This document shows positions 1 through 12,100 of a DNA stretch of 64,000 nt, in pieces. Under the pieces are notes generated by a model. The model did no database searches, was not told the origin of the DNA, and saw only the letters and a program-made list of their open reading frames with translations. The position numbers and the translations under genes are program-made. Source of the DNA: Stichopus chloronotus (Eukaryota > Echinodermata > Holothuroidea > Aspidochirotida > Stichopodidae); NCBI GenBank assembly GCA_021234535.1, contig CM037850.1, positions 19,171,388 to 19,235,387 on the forward strand, given 5' to 3'. How positions within the stretch are numbered: position 1 is the first letter of the stretch; each line of letters starts with the position of its first letter.

Positions 1-384
1 GCAAATCCACAGTAGATGAAATCTTGTCAGTGTTATGATATCCGTATTATTTTCGTGCTTGCATTGGCACTTAATAATGTTCTCATTGGGAACAAATCTC
101 CCTGATGCTTGTAGAACTGTTACATTACCATTTGTCCGGTTACAGAAATTGTTATTGCTTGTGCATTTGTTTTCTTCAACGAGATATCCAGTAGACCCTA
201 TCTGCCACGATACCCTTGTAGAGCAAACTGTTTGAATGATACAAGAGATAGAAAAATCACGTCCGTACATGACTTCAATCTCTTTGAAACGTCTCTTTTC
301 GAATGCGTTATCTGCTGCATTAGGCATAAAAATTGCAATACATCCGTACAATGTTGAGAACTGAATACATTTGATATAATCCAT
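1..384 (-). CDS. First exon of an Ig-like receptor gene, cut by the left window edge
   Basis: An open frame runs from an ATG at 384 to base 1 without a stop (128 codons). It starts with a short hydrophobic leader-like stretch. An Ig-like domain follows, with Cys48, Cys54, Trp60, Cys74, Cys81 and a Cys106-x-Cys108 pair. The spacing (C-x5-C, then W, then C-x6-C, then C-x-C) matches exon 1 of genes A and B in this window, so it is a divergent member of the same family. Several N-x-S/T sites are present. The remaining exons must lie left of the window on the minus strand. No convincing splice donor is seen before the edge. Its duplicate at 35465-35685 is broken. The family call rests on the cysteine pattern and position; the start codon is inferred from the leader. 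Confidence 0.7.
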   Translation of the reverse strand, partial: MDYIKCIQFSTLYGCIAIFMPNAADNAFEKRRFKEIEVMYGRDFSISCIIQTVCSTRVSWQIGSTGYLVEENKCTSNNNFCNRTNGNVTVLQASGRFVPNENIIKCQCKHENNTDIITLTRFHLLWIC

Positions 385-796
385 TTTGGATTCTACGTTT
401 TCGATTCACTGTGATGTTCTAACTAAATTAATGTATGAAATCGTATGTTGTCTTCAGTCAGGCCTCGTTCTTAAGAGGTTCTACTCAATCCGTATACAAA
501 TGAACTATATACCAACAGAATAAAGTGAAAGAAAATATAGTAGTAAATATTCACTTACTTTAACGTCAATGAAAATAGTAAGTAGAACTGAACAACATCG
601 TTGTGATTATGTTGACTGCACATTATTTTGAATGCAATTTAACTTGACAACATGAAAATGAAAGTCATTAGTCTCGATAAAACATTTGAATTGAAACTGT
701 CCATTAAAGATCATCTCAGATGTTATGTAGAAAAATATTCTGTTTTCAAACATTCAGTTGCCTGAATTTGCCAGAGGGAGATTATTCATCATCCTG

Positions 797-1362
797 TTAA
801 AAGGATGGTCCAGCCACAAATTTAGCTTGGATATGTTGAAGAGTAAGTTTATCCAACCATTTTGGTGAAACTTCAATTCAGATCCCATGTGTGGTTCTCA
901 AAATATTACCTGTTGAAGTTACCCGCTTTTCTATCAACTGTGAACTTAAGGCAAGCAGGAGTGACATCATCTCCTCACATGGCTGAATAGTCTTTTGTTT
1001 TCTTCATTATTGAATTTATTATTTCGACCTTGAAATCAATAGGTGGTCACCTTAGGTACTGGTTATGTGAAGGTTGCAAATCTCTCATACCCTTCATACG
1101 TTCGCATTATCATAGCACTAGATATTGAAGTATTAAATTTGGTGTAAAGTTTAAAGAAAAACATAAAATGCTTTATCAATGTGGGGAGATGACATCAATC
1201 CTGCTTGCTTCAAGTCAACTGTTGGTAACAAATGTGGCAAATTCAACTGCTCCTATCTCCGGAACCACACATGGGAATTGAATGAAAGTTTCACTGTAAT
1301 GATCAGATTAACTTGCTCCTTCACATATTAAAGCTATATTTGTGACTAGACCATCCTTTTAA
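797..1362. mobile_element. MITE with long inverted repeats and TTAA flanks
   Basis: The body 801-1358 begins AAGGATGGTC and ends with the complement GACCATCCTT. Imperfect inverted arms of about 180 bases follow on each side; both carry CCCATGTGTGGTTC and a GCAAGCAGG block. TTAA flanks both ends (797-800 and 1359-1362). The matching place in unit 2, near 36140, is an empty site reading through without the element. No coding sequence is inside. The TTAA flank suggests a piggyBac-type target, but a TA target of a Tc1/mariner-like element would look the same. Confidence 0.8.
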
Positions 1363-2966
1363 ATATCAAGAATCATGAAAAGTTTTGTAAGCTGTACTTC
1401 ACAAGTACCAAACCTCATGCAATAAAAATACAGAAATGTGACTAAAAGTTAAACTATTTTGAGTGAGTAAAATTATTGTTTTCATCATTGACAGCTGTTG
1501 AAAGAGTTTTATCATTGAAAGCTAGTTTAAATCGAATCACATCGAATCGCCTATTCGAATCAATGTCACGTGACCACATGTTTGCTTTGTTACCTTAATT
1601 CCAGTGCTTTCAAATTTCGTTTTGGGGTTCATTATCCAACGAACCGGCGGCTTACAAGGCATGTCACACCTTACATTATAGTTTTTAGACAGATAACAGG
1701 CGAGGTCATTGCATATACTCGGCAGGAAACTGTCAGGAAAGGTATTGAAAGTGAAAGCGTGTTGATTCTGTCATAGAAAATCAGATGTTATTTCCTATCT
1801 TTCTGAAATTCGTAATTCTATGTCAGAGCTTAATCATTAATCAGAACATAAATCAACTTGTAATCATAGTTTGATAGAAACCTCTCATAATGGCTATTGC
1901 TAGCTATATTAATTTATCTTGGTGGTCTAACCCTGTAAAATTGGAAAAAAAATGAATACTATTGATACAACTCCCATTTTTGTTGTCCAGCCACTGATAT
2001 ATAATATGTTGAAGGATTGCGCAATAACTTGTGTCCTTCTTGGTGCTTCCGGCACAATTTCTTTTACTTTTAATATTAAAAATGTACACCTTGAAATTTT
2101 ACTGTTGTCTAGTAGATCAGTAAACCCTGTTGTTCGGAGAAGGCTGGCACCATCATCAAATAGCAGTAAACAGTGATTGTTTTTCGCGTTAACTTAAGAG
2201 CAATGGTCTTAAAAAAAGGAAAAAGACCGCAAAAGTAATTTAAGAAGAACAAATACGGCATTGCAAACTATTGTGTACTGGTCTACCAATTTTCAATTGA
2301 AGTGAATTTAAGTTTAGTTGAACTGTGTCTTAGCCAGAATAAATTACATCTGCCCGGTCTAAGTTTAGGGAAGGGCAATTCAGCGAAGATGGAAGTGGGC
2401 TATATGGATCCATTTTAAAGCTATGTGAGATATTTCTTTTTTATTTACTATATCCCTATTTATCCGATAACATCCCCATGGGGCACCTGGGAACCGCCCT
2501 GGTAATGAAAAAATGTGCTGCATAATATCACAATCAAACGTGTTGACAAGGGAGTATAGTTGTAGTGATATTATGGAGTTGGCTTTTTAATTTTTATAGA
2601 GGGAGGACGAGAAGGAGTACCAGGAAAGATCATATACGGATTACACTGGTGCTAATAGTTCAAACGTCTGGCAAGTCCTGGGACCTAATTCTTTAGATAC
2701 AGACTTTTGAAACTGAATATGTTTTAGACACTACATCATTGTTTTCTGTTGTAAAGTCAGGTTAACGTCTGATTAGATGTTAAATAAGAACTGGTTTTTG
2801 TTATTAGCCTATAATTACGAATATTACTACTTTTGTAATATAATTATTGTGGTGATAATGAAAATGATGAGGATATTAACAATTGCAACCGTGATAATCG
2901 CCATGATTACGGTGATCATTACCATTATTATAACCTTATACATATCTCTTGCCGCTCTCAGACTTA

Positions 2967-4966
2967 TCGTACTCGAGTACCTACTTGGATCCGAGTACAC
3001 TTCTCTGTTCCGTTCTCGTTCTCATGGCTTTGCAGCTGGTATTCGGAAAATTTTTAAATGAGGTAGTACTTGTAGCGGGGGCTAATTTATGCGAGTAGTC
3101 GAAACTGTGGTCATACTCAGTGTTTACCAGTGCTCAGTGATTTTGGTTGATAAATACTATCCACCCGTGTGTGTGGTAGAGTGAAGTCATAAGGTAATGC
3201 TGAACCAAAAATGTTGTCTTTTTCTTTTCTGCATGCAGGAAATTCTACTGACCCAAATGCAGTATGTACTGCATACTATCTGTGATATGATGTAGCTCTA
3301 CATAGTGAACATCTCTCAAAAAGTTGTCCACCATGTGAAATTATTTTTAATGTATAGACACCAGCATTATATTGGAATTAATGTCCTCCTGTGGCTTTTG
3401 GGGAAATGTAGGAGCACTAACTGACTGAACTTGTCTCACTCATATTCTCCCTACCAGAATCATTGAATGAAGAGAGAAATACTTCATTTTGTCAAACAAA
3501 TGCTTAGTGCTTGTACTCACAGGAATGTAGTCCACCCCATGACCTTCTGCTCGTACTCGTAGTAATGAAAATGCACTCCTTATTGTACTCTTGGAATTGT
3601 AATCATCCTGGTGTACTCGTACTCATACTTATACCTGGAACCTTGTACTCGTACTCGAGAGATGTACTCACATTGCAATTCTGCTATATCTTAGAATCGT
3701 GTTTAAATCGTTTAAGTAGCAAAGGCTACAATGCTACAAATATAAAGTCAATTTAGGCATAAAATGTTTCACAACAACATATCGAAGCAACAATTTGAAG
3801 ATAGACTATATTATATACAATAATATACAATAAACTATGTCATCTCACAGGCATACGTTGATACATCATATGGACCCGTTGACCCGTCCATATTCCGTTT
3901 AGGCACAAATTTACATGTAGTGATCAACGCCATTAAGACTAAGGGAGGCGGCAATTATACGTGGTGTAGATTCCCCTTACATCACGAACGGACCAGAGCA
4001 GACTGCCATTTGGTAAGAAGACAAAAACAGTCAGTAAAGTACCTCCTTGGCATTTTCTAATGTCTTCCAGCTGGTTATCGAGTCGTGAGCTAATGTGGAT
4101 CAGTCTAGGACTTTGGCAAATTGGGACAAATGGCAGTCACAGCTTAGTAACGAGAACAAAGGATAATGACGATCTCTGAAATATGGATTCTTAACTATCT
4201 GTTACCCGGTTTCTTCCGATTGGTTACTTCATGTGCTAAGTTATATCTGTTCGAGAGACAGGTGAGCTTGGAGTAAACGAGGCGGACAACTGACAGGTGT
4301 GCAATAGACGTTACTGGTAATGGTTATTCCTTCCACCTTAAGTGTCAAATCATAATATTATCATGGCGTCAGCTGGTTACCTGTTTGAGATTTGCTGTGT
4401 CATTCACAAAGAGGGTAAGAAAAGATTGTGAGTGAATTACAGAGGAACACCACCAACAAAAATGGCAATAGCGATTCTGTACATTTGGAGTCCTACCTAT
4501 TATTTTCCAGTAGGTTTTAGTTGGTTACCTTATGGACAGATTTAGGTCATCCATGGTGGAGGGTCAATATTGTGACTGCCACTAAAAAATACACTTCAAG
4601 TCTCACTTACTCTTTTTCCATGTTACAACTGGTTACCTCATGCGCTCATTCTCAGATCGGTATACGACTAACCTCTTCGTTAACTTCTGGATAGCTTTAC
4701 AAGTAGTCCAGATATTTTAATACTTTCATTGCGTACTGTAAACAAAAGACAACATTTAGTCGTAAAACAATACAAGTAGAAGAAAATAACATGGTTTCAT
4801 GAATAAAGCTTTTTCACTCATTCCCAAGTCGCTATATTATCGCTAAATGACCTACGATGCAACGGAATCATGCACTTATATATAATGTAATATTTAATAT
4901 ATATATTTATTTTATTTAACATATACATTTCATACATATACAATATATAATATTAATCCTTATCTC
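2967..4966. other. 2-kb segment present only in unit 1
   Basis: Unit 2 runs directly from the equivalent of base 2966 to that of about 4967 (near 37515). Either unit 1 gained this piece or unit 2 lost it. The left third (2965-3670) is full of TACTCG and GTACTCGTACTCG words, including palindromic TACTCGAGTA. The right part repeats a loose CTGGTTACCT motif at roughly 4060, 4225, 4370, 4515 and 4630, about 110 to 165 bases apart. No protein-coding capacity was recognised. Confidence 0.6.
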
Positions 4967-5569
4967 AGCATATGCGATAATGTTAACACCTTGAAATCTA
5001 AGATAATTACATAAAGTAGCACACTTCATCCATTGATTTAAAAAGGAACAATCAGAATGTTCAATCGAGTATTTCTCTCAGGTCCGTCCATGCATGTTCA
5101 TATATGTGTAATTCCTCAGTCACAAATACATCCTGTTATTTGACTCTACCAAAAAAGGTATGGAAAGTATTGGGAACTTAGGAAATACTCATCTTTGAGC
5201 ATCACGTTCCGTGTCAAAAGAAGACACTGTAAGCTTTTGTGTATCGACACATTGTGCTTAGAATATCTGTTGAATAATTTTGTTAGGATAGATATGTAGG
5301 TAACATGAAAGCCTACATAGCCTATTCCTATTTACTTTGAGAAAACCTAATTAGAAGTTTTAATTGCATATCCCTGCAAGTCTATTAAAAAAAAAAAACA
5401 TTGTTCCCATCGGGCAGATTTCAGACCTCCAAAACATATTGAATCAAGTTAAAACCAACCGAAATCATTCAACACCAGCCATGAAACCAGTGAAACCCGT
5501 TGTTACCTTTCAATATCTTTGTTGCCCCTCAATACCTGTTGAAAACCTGGTAGCATCTGTTCCAATTAC

Positions 5570-5990
5570 CAATTAAACAGGTACCTATTAAATACCTATT
5601 TAACTGGTATTGAACTGCAATTTTCTGCTGGGTTGGTATCCAGCTAGCAGACAATATATGACTCATCTAGGCCTCATCTGAAAAAAGGTGTGCAAATGCA
5701 CCACATGGATCCAAAATGGGTGAGATGTGGGCTATATGTGCTATGTTCCCATAAGTGTACCATGTGGGACCGAGTTGAACCTCATCTGGACTAAGCGGGC
5801 AATTTAATTCCAGTCCCACTTTTAACTTGGTTATTTCTTCCTTTTTAACAGGTAACTGTTAAAAACCTATTTAACTGGTATTGAACTGTAATTTTTGGCT
5901 GGACTTGTATCCAGCTAGCAGAGTATATATGACTCATCTAAGCAGACAATTTAATTCCAGTCTTACGTTTAACTTTGCTTATTTCTTCCA
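5570..5990 (+). repeat. Imperfect direct repeat with ACCTATTTAACTGGTATTG core
   Basis: A block containing CCTATTTAACTGGTATTGAA followed by TATCCAGCTAGCAGA occurs at about 5575-5680 and again at about 5845-5950. Unit 2 has only one copy near 38120, so the extra copy is specific to unit 1. The second copy is followed by a TTTAATTCCAGTC stretch also present after the first. Confidence 0.6.
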
Positions 5991-6640
5991 CTCCATGCAT
6001 GACCTATTACAACACTGGTACAAATTCTGTATTCGGCTCAAAGTGGTGAGTACGTTGCGCGCTTTACAAAGTGTAAAATCAGCTATATCATGAATATTCA
6101 TTAATATTTCTATTTCTATTTTTATATTTTCTTACACGATATCCCGATTCATAGGGTTGAATGTAATTAAACCTAAATTGATTAAAGGATAGAGAAAAGA
6201 CGCAGGGCTTAATTAATTGTACATATTGTGGGATTTTTCATTCGCCTGATACATGTGCATATATTTCACCACGTATCGTTGTTGTAGGTGGTTAACAATT
6301 CAATGGGTTGTGATCCACATCAATTATATTGCAATGATTTTGCATGTATACCCATTGAACCATCATTCTCATTTACCGTCTCAGTCTTCTACGAATACAA
6401 GTAAGTTTTCAATGAATTGCTTATGCACAAACTATCCGTGCGTAACCCATATAAACCTAACCAACATTGCCCAGATGGGCCCACGACGCAAACGACAGCT
6501 AGATCCAATATGGGCAAACTGTGTTCCACTAATTCCATGTAGACTCCATGTGGGTTTCCGATCTGAGTCCCATATGTCAGCCCAGTTATATCCATCTGGT
6601 GCCCATCTGGGTCCCACATATTTTGTTTGCCCTGTATTTT
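5690..6640. repeat. Dispersed repeat with CCACATGGG and CCCATCTGG words
   Basis: Segments at 5690-5820 and 6430-6640 are rich in near-palindromic words such as CCACATGG, CCATATGT and CCCATCTGG. They recur in diverged form in unit 2 near 38170-38290 and 38880-39060. The open frames here on both strands (for example 6253-6648 plus and 6389-6619 minus) are by-products of this repeat and are not conserved in unit 2. Confidence 0.5.
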
Positions 6641-8249
6641 CTCAGTAACCTATCATTTATATTTTGTAACACATTGAAAGAAACTTTAGAGTTTAAAATA
6701 ATTTTTTCTCAAATAGGATAATAGAAATAAAAAAAATATATTTTTGGGCGGTTTCTCTGTCCATGCAATTTTGGGCATGCTATGAAGATTGCTAGTGAAA
6801 TGTAGCAGGACTAGACATATACTTGACGAGGACATCTTCAAGAAAAAACAACAAGAAAAAACACAGATGATTGAAATGTTATTAACACTTCAACACTGCT
6901 TTATTTAATTCAATTATGTTTGCATACTGATTTACGTATAATGAACAGTTATTTCAAATGTTCAAACGTCCATACGTTGACTTTCTGTTATCATACAGCG
7001 TTAATAAAAAGGAAATGATGATTAAGAGCTGCTTTAATATCGGTGAAGAAAAAATATGACTCATCGTGTATTATCATAGTATGTGAGAGTATTCATACTT
7101 TAAAACGGAACAAGAACATCGATAGTGCATATTAGGAAAACTAAATCAATTAAAGTTGTTGCTTACAGTAATATTTTACACATTTTGGGCTGTAACTTTC
7201 ACAATTTAATTCACGGGTGACTTTTTGACTAACTTGGGTATCTTTTTAAACAACAGTTTAACAGTTTAGTAGGTGACATACGTAGCTAACATGGGTAAAA
7301 GTTGAATCAACTGTTTTACAGTTAATGCTCTTAACAATAGTTCAATCATTACATTTTGCTGAGTATTTACGACAGAAAATGGCGTAATATGATGATGTCG
7401 TAACAAGATGTTGATAACTGCATAAACATCCATTATCGTATGTATTCACGCATAATCATCTTTACAAATATGTCATAAAAAATTCTTAACTGAGATTACT
7501 TTACTCCTGTAAGACAACGATCGCTGTATTCGGCCTATCATAGTCCTAATGGTAATACACAGGGGGGCTACAATTAAAATAAAACTAGTTAGAACTTGCC
7601 GCATTGCCTTTTGCCCTTTGTTTCAATTCTGAGGAAGAGCATACATGAGGCTTTACTAAAACTTCTCGTGCGTATGCGAATACACCGTTGATATCATTGT
7701 TAATACAATTTCCAGTACTTGTGTGCAACATACAAAGAATTATCGTTTAACTATGCCAAGTGAAGAGTTTGTTTACAGAAAAAAAGGATTTATGGGTAAA
7801 GCATGGTACATTATTCAAAACAAGTTAGGACAGTAACCTTTTTTTCAAGATACAGTTACTCATAGACAGAGATTCAGTTGTTTGTTCATTGGGATTTTTA
7901 AAAGTTCGAATGATGTATGTTCCATTAGTCACCTCATCCATTCTGCTTTGAGTAGACGAAACCTTTGCAGTTATATATTGGTGAGACTGAATAGATTAAG
8001 AGTGACTAAATGCTAGTTTTGTATTCCATGTTGGTGCATTTTAAACTCCTTATTGCTCTTTAATTCATAATTCGTGAAATAATAAGCAGGTAGCCAGTAA
8101 GACTTGGAATAGGATTAATCACATTACATGCAATTATGCGTTTCTCTTTTTCTTTTGTCAAAAACCTTCCAAAGGGGACATTATTCTGACCAATCAGAGA
8201 AAACAAACACTAACTAGAAACTACCAAATTTGTAATGGAACATTCTTTC

Positions 8250-9133
8250 TCAACTTTTCTTTAGTACTGGCGCATACAAAACGGAATCGTCAGTCTCTTG
8301 TTTGCATGGTGGTTTCTTCACCTCTGCATATTCAGGAATGTCGAGGTCAGGTGTGTGAGATATGGACTGACTGCTTGATTTGTCTACTTCATCGTAATCT
8401 GCTGTTGACCTGACAGATTCTATTCTTGCATTTTGTTTACTTTCATCGTTTACGACCGAATATTGCCCATCTCCAACATCTTCAAAATTTTTCGAAGTGA
8501 CATTACCAGGGGACAACTGAGGTTGTCCAGTATGCTTGACAGTTGATTCTAGATTTACGTATTCTAGACTATTTTCGGCATCAATGACTGTTGAATTATT
8601 GCTAGGCCTCTCTTTTAGAGCCGATAGGTCATCATTTTCATGACCTGTTGTGTCTTTGTTAACGACAGCATATGTGGGAATGTTTTCAGCTGTTGATTTA
8701 GGGACAATCTTGGAATTATTAGTGACACTTGATTTAGGTTTTCTCTTTCCTTTGGCAAAATAAACGTAAGTACATAAAACAACAGTGACAATTAAGAGAA
8801 TGATAACTACTATGACAAGGACAATCACCCCAAATGTGAGATCAGATCTAGGAGATTCTGGATTTGTTTGTTTGGGTCCTCTTGAAAATGAGGATGGGTA
8901 GTTTGATAACATCGGTTTGGTTGTTTCTTTCTCTTTCATTCGATTGAGTTTTCTCGTTACGGAAGGCGTAAAGTTTTCTGTTACAGTTGTAGTCGATTTT
9001 CTTTCTGGACGATCATACGTTGTTGCTTCACCAAGCTCAACGTTCAATGAAACGTTCACAGAACAGTCGTTGAATTTACATGCAATGAAGCAGCCATGAC
9101 TGGATTTACTCACCAGGAATGTTCCGAGTGGAG
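8250..9133 (-). CDS. Gene A exon 3: domain 2 end, stalk, membrane helix and signalling tail
   Basis: The exon begins after an acceptor TTTCATTACAG at 9134 and completes the codon split with exon 2. It finishes the second cysteine-rich domain (Cys184, Cys188, Cys193) and encodes the stalk, the hydrophobic helix and a tail of about 165 residues, closing at a stop. The reading frame fixed by the splice joins the long open frame exactly. The first part, up to the membrane helix, is very close to gene B; the tail differs by substitutions and small in-frame indels. Confidence 0.88.
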
Positions 9134-12100
9134 CTGTAATGAAATTAATAATAAAAGTTTGTGTGACGCTCAGAAAAAGTTAATGTTTCATTGTTTTAGT
9201 TCACTTAGCATATGTACAATTATATTTGAATAAATACTTTTAAGAAGTTCTTAATAATTCTACAACACTGCAAACGAGCCCCTTGTTATAACCCATTTTG
9301 TAACAACTGACCAAAGTGTAACAACTTGGTTCGAAACGTAAAATCGTTTTGTAAAAAAAAAAAAATAGAAAAAAGATAAAAACTAAAATGAACTAGTTGC
9401 TAATAAATGGGCAGAGATTAAGGTCGTTGCATTTTGGACCATTGCTCTCACAGTTGTTGTATTTTGGGCAGAAACTTGTCTCATTTTGTATTAGTTTTCA
9501 CAGATGTTGCAAAATGTGTTATGACACCTCAAAATGATACAATTTAAAATAACTTCGTCACTGCAGCCATTTACATACAAATACAACATGACAAATACAA
9601 CATGACTCAGTTTTCAGGATCTTGTAATCTTCAGGTAATATGTTGATTTTCCTAAATATAATCATTTCTTTCCTTTTGTCACATGGCCATGCCACATTGC
9701 ACATTTTTTAAAGGATATGTTCATTGATGAAGTATTGTAGTGAGAATGTTAGACATGTGGTGTCATATACGTATTCCAGAACGATTTATAAATGCCTACC
9801 GAGCATTTGGTATTGTACTATTGAGATGATTATACTTGCCAGATGTGTACTCCAATATGAAATGAAATATTTTTTAATCAATCAGTAAAACAAAAGTAAA
9901 AATTCCGAATGTTGAAAGCAATGGAGATTTTAAGCTATGGGCATAGCTGTTTGTCTTAAATGATAGTTTTAATTGGTGTTACATGATTCTTACCAAATTA
10001 AATCGCGATAGTAATGTAAAATTAGCAATAATAAAACAATGATGCCCTCAATGGAACATCAACAAACGTATGACCTCAGTCATGATCATTCTTTTTTATA
10101 TGTTTGCCTACGCATTGAAAGTATGAACCAATATATACGTACTTTGTTCCAGAATTGAGAAGTGCTAGCTATCGTACGTCAAATGCAAATGTCTTTAAGT
10201 TTTGAATTTCTGATACCTCAAACATATCCCAACCATGCACAGTTTTCAAGAATGTCAGCGTTGCGAATGGTTGAGTTATGTTAATACTTGATGCAACTTA
10301 AAATGCTTTTCAATAATCCAACAACGGGAAATTCTTAGTAGTCACAGGCCCATTCATCTGAAGGCAGTTAGCCCAATGGTAGCTTTTATATTAGAAATAA
10401 GGTATAAACACCATGAACCCCCATAAATTGAATAAAAAGTAGTATACTTAGGAGACAAGACAAACCTCACCACATTTAAAAAGTATTAAAGTTGCATATA
10501 ATCACCAAGCTGTCCAGACAGCCAAGATTGTGAAGAGTGAAGATATCGTAGATAAACAGATTTCATGCCTGAAAAAGGAGTTAGTGGATACTGACATTCC
10601 GCTCTCCATTACATTTGACAATGTATGCACTAGCTGCCCCTGTTATATTTATACCATTTTCATACAAGATTTCCTTGTAATCTTCTTGTAATTTGTTTGT
10701 GTCGTGTTCATTCTGCTCACCAGTCTTCTGTTTCGTTAATTGTTTACATGTGACCAAATATCATCGCATTCCGGTTCTCATTTGAATTTTGAACAAAATA
10801 CTGGTTACCTAGGTACAAATTATTTTACTGACTTTAAAATGAATATGTTTCAATAATTAAATAAAAGCAGATGGACTGTACTGAAACATTATCTACAAAA
10901 TTCCCGAAGCACAAATAGCAGTTCAACATACCTGAAGTGGAACAGCTGTATTCAAGATTACTCATCTCTGGACAAATTGCACTAATCGTTTGATCTTCCG
11001 TTACATCAAGTATTTCATTTTCAGTATTACCTTCACAACTGCTGTTAAAAGTCTGTGTTAAATAGAAGAACGCAAATGACGTCGGTTAGTTGCACAGCGA
11101 CGTATTAGTTGTAGGGTCCTTTTAAGGGTGGTCTAACATAAAAAAGGCATTGTCGGGATTATCTAATTAAAGGAGCGCCATAACCAGCTGGCGCAGAGGG
11201 TATCAGAAAATGTTGGCTTCACAAGCCACCTAATTGCCGGAGACGGAACTTCCCGGTTGTTGTGATATCTCTGTAACCAGCTCAGAAAGAAAGTTCTCAT
11301 ATCTGAAATTCCTTTAACAATGAAAAACGTCTGTGACACTTTGTTATTTATATGGGATGTCTTGAGACGATACAGAAATATTAATGAACTATACTTTACA
11401 ATTCATTTCCTCTCAGAGCACACCTTCGGTCCCTTTTTCTTGTAATTTTTGGTTAGGGCCAAAAGCCATTCCGTCTAGTTTCTACTGTTTTCAGTGGAGA
11501 GGTATACGTAAGGCAAGACACAGGTGGCGACTATAACCATCCACATACCAACCACATACCATCATAATATAATCCCATAAGCCGCCAGAAATCACCTTCT
11601 AAGAGTGAGTTCGCCTTCAATCCTGTGGCGCCTTTTTCCATAAAACATATACTTGGAATCATGGCTCCGATTCCCCACCTACGCAACTCTATGGAGTTGG
11701 TGCACCGTATCTGAATACGATTGCGAAGTTTTCTTCTACAGTGGCACCAGTTCAAACTGTAATATGAGCTGTACTGGCAATAACCTGACCATCTACATTT
11801 GCTCTGCGTCAGTATTTTACCGAAGGGAATGTGAGGAAAAAGATCACATGTCACAAAAACCGAAAATCTATGCACTTCTAATATTTAATTTAAAATTTTT
11901 GTTAGTCCTTCAAAATTGAGACTCTCCAAGAAAGCAAAGCAGTCGATCACAATTACTTGCAATCAAACAGACCCGTGGGAATGGATATGAATATCCATTT
12001 AAATGGGGCTTAAACAATGTCTGTCTGTAGTAACTATACACCAATATGAGTAATTTGACAATCGCTGACAAATTTTTAACTCGTATTCCAGCTGTAATTC

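Larger units (their letters stand above)
385..8249. other. Intergenic region between the left-edge gene and gene A
   Basis: No coding exon is supported here. The region is the 5' flank of the left-edge gene and the 3' flank of gene A, both on the minus strand. Most of it aligns with 35690-40493 of unit 2. The open frame starting at 1570 has a counterpart at 36327, but the two shift frame relative to each other, so the block is probably non-coding. Insertions and repeats inside the region are listed separately. Confidence 0.6.

Noticed and set aside
1570..1776. Plus-strand frame with a partner at 36327-36509
   Set aside because: The two copies shift frame against each other in the middle, so the similarity is at DNA level only.
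6253..6648. 131-codon plus-strand frame with a protein-like look
   Set aside because: It lies in the CCACATGG/CCCATCTGG dispersed repeat, is matched by equally open minus-strand frames and is not preserved in unit 2.
8917..9099. Plus-strand frame opposite gene A exon 3 (and 41146-41340 opposite gene B)
   Set aside because: It is the complement of a well-supported coding exon with splice sites and a membrane helix on the other strand.
11531..11919. Possible extra exon in gene A intron 1 (frames on both strands)
   Set aside because: Each frame is broken by stops or shifts in gene B at 43968-44189, and the flanking exons already join in phase 0 without it.
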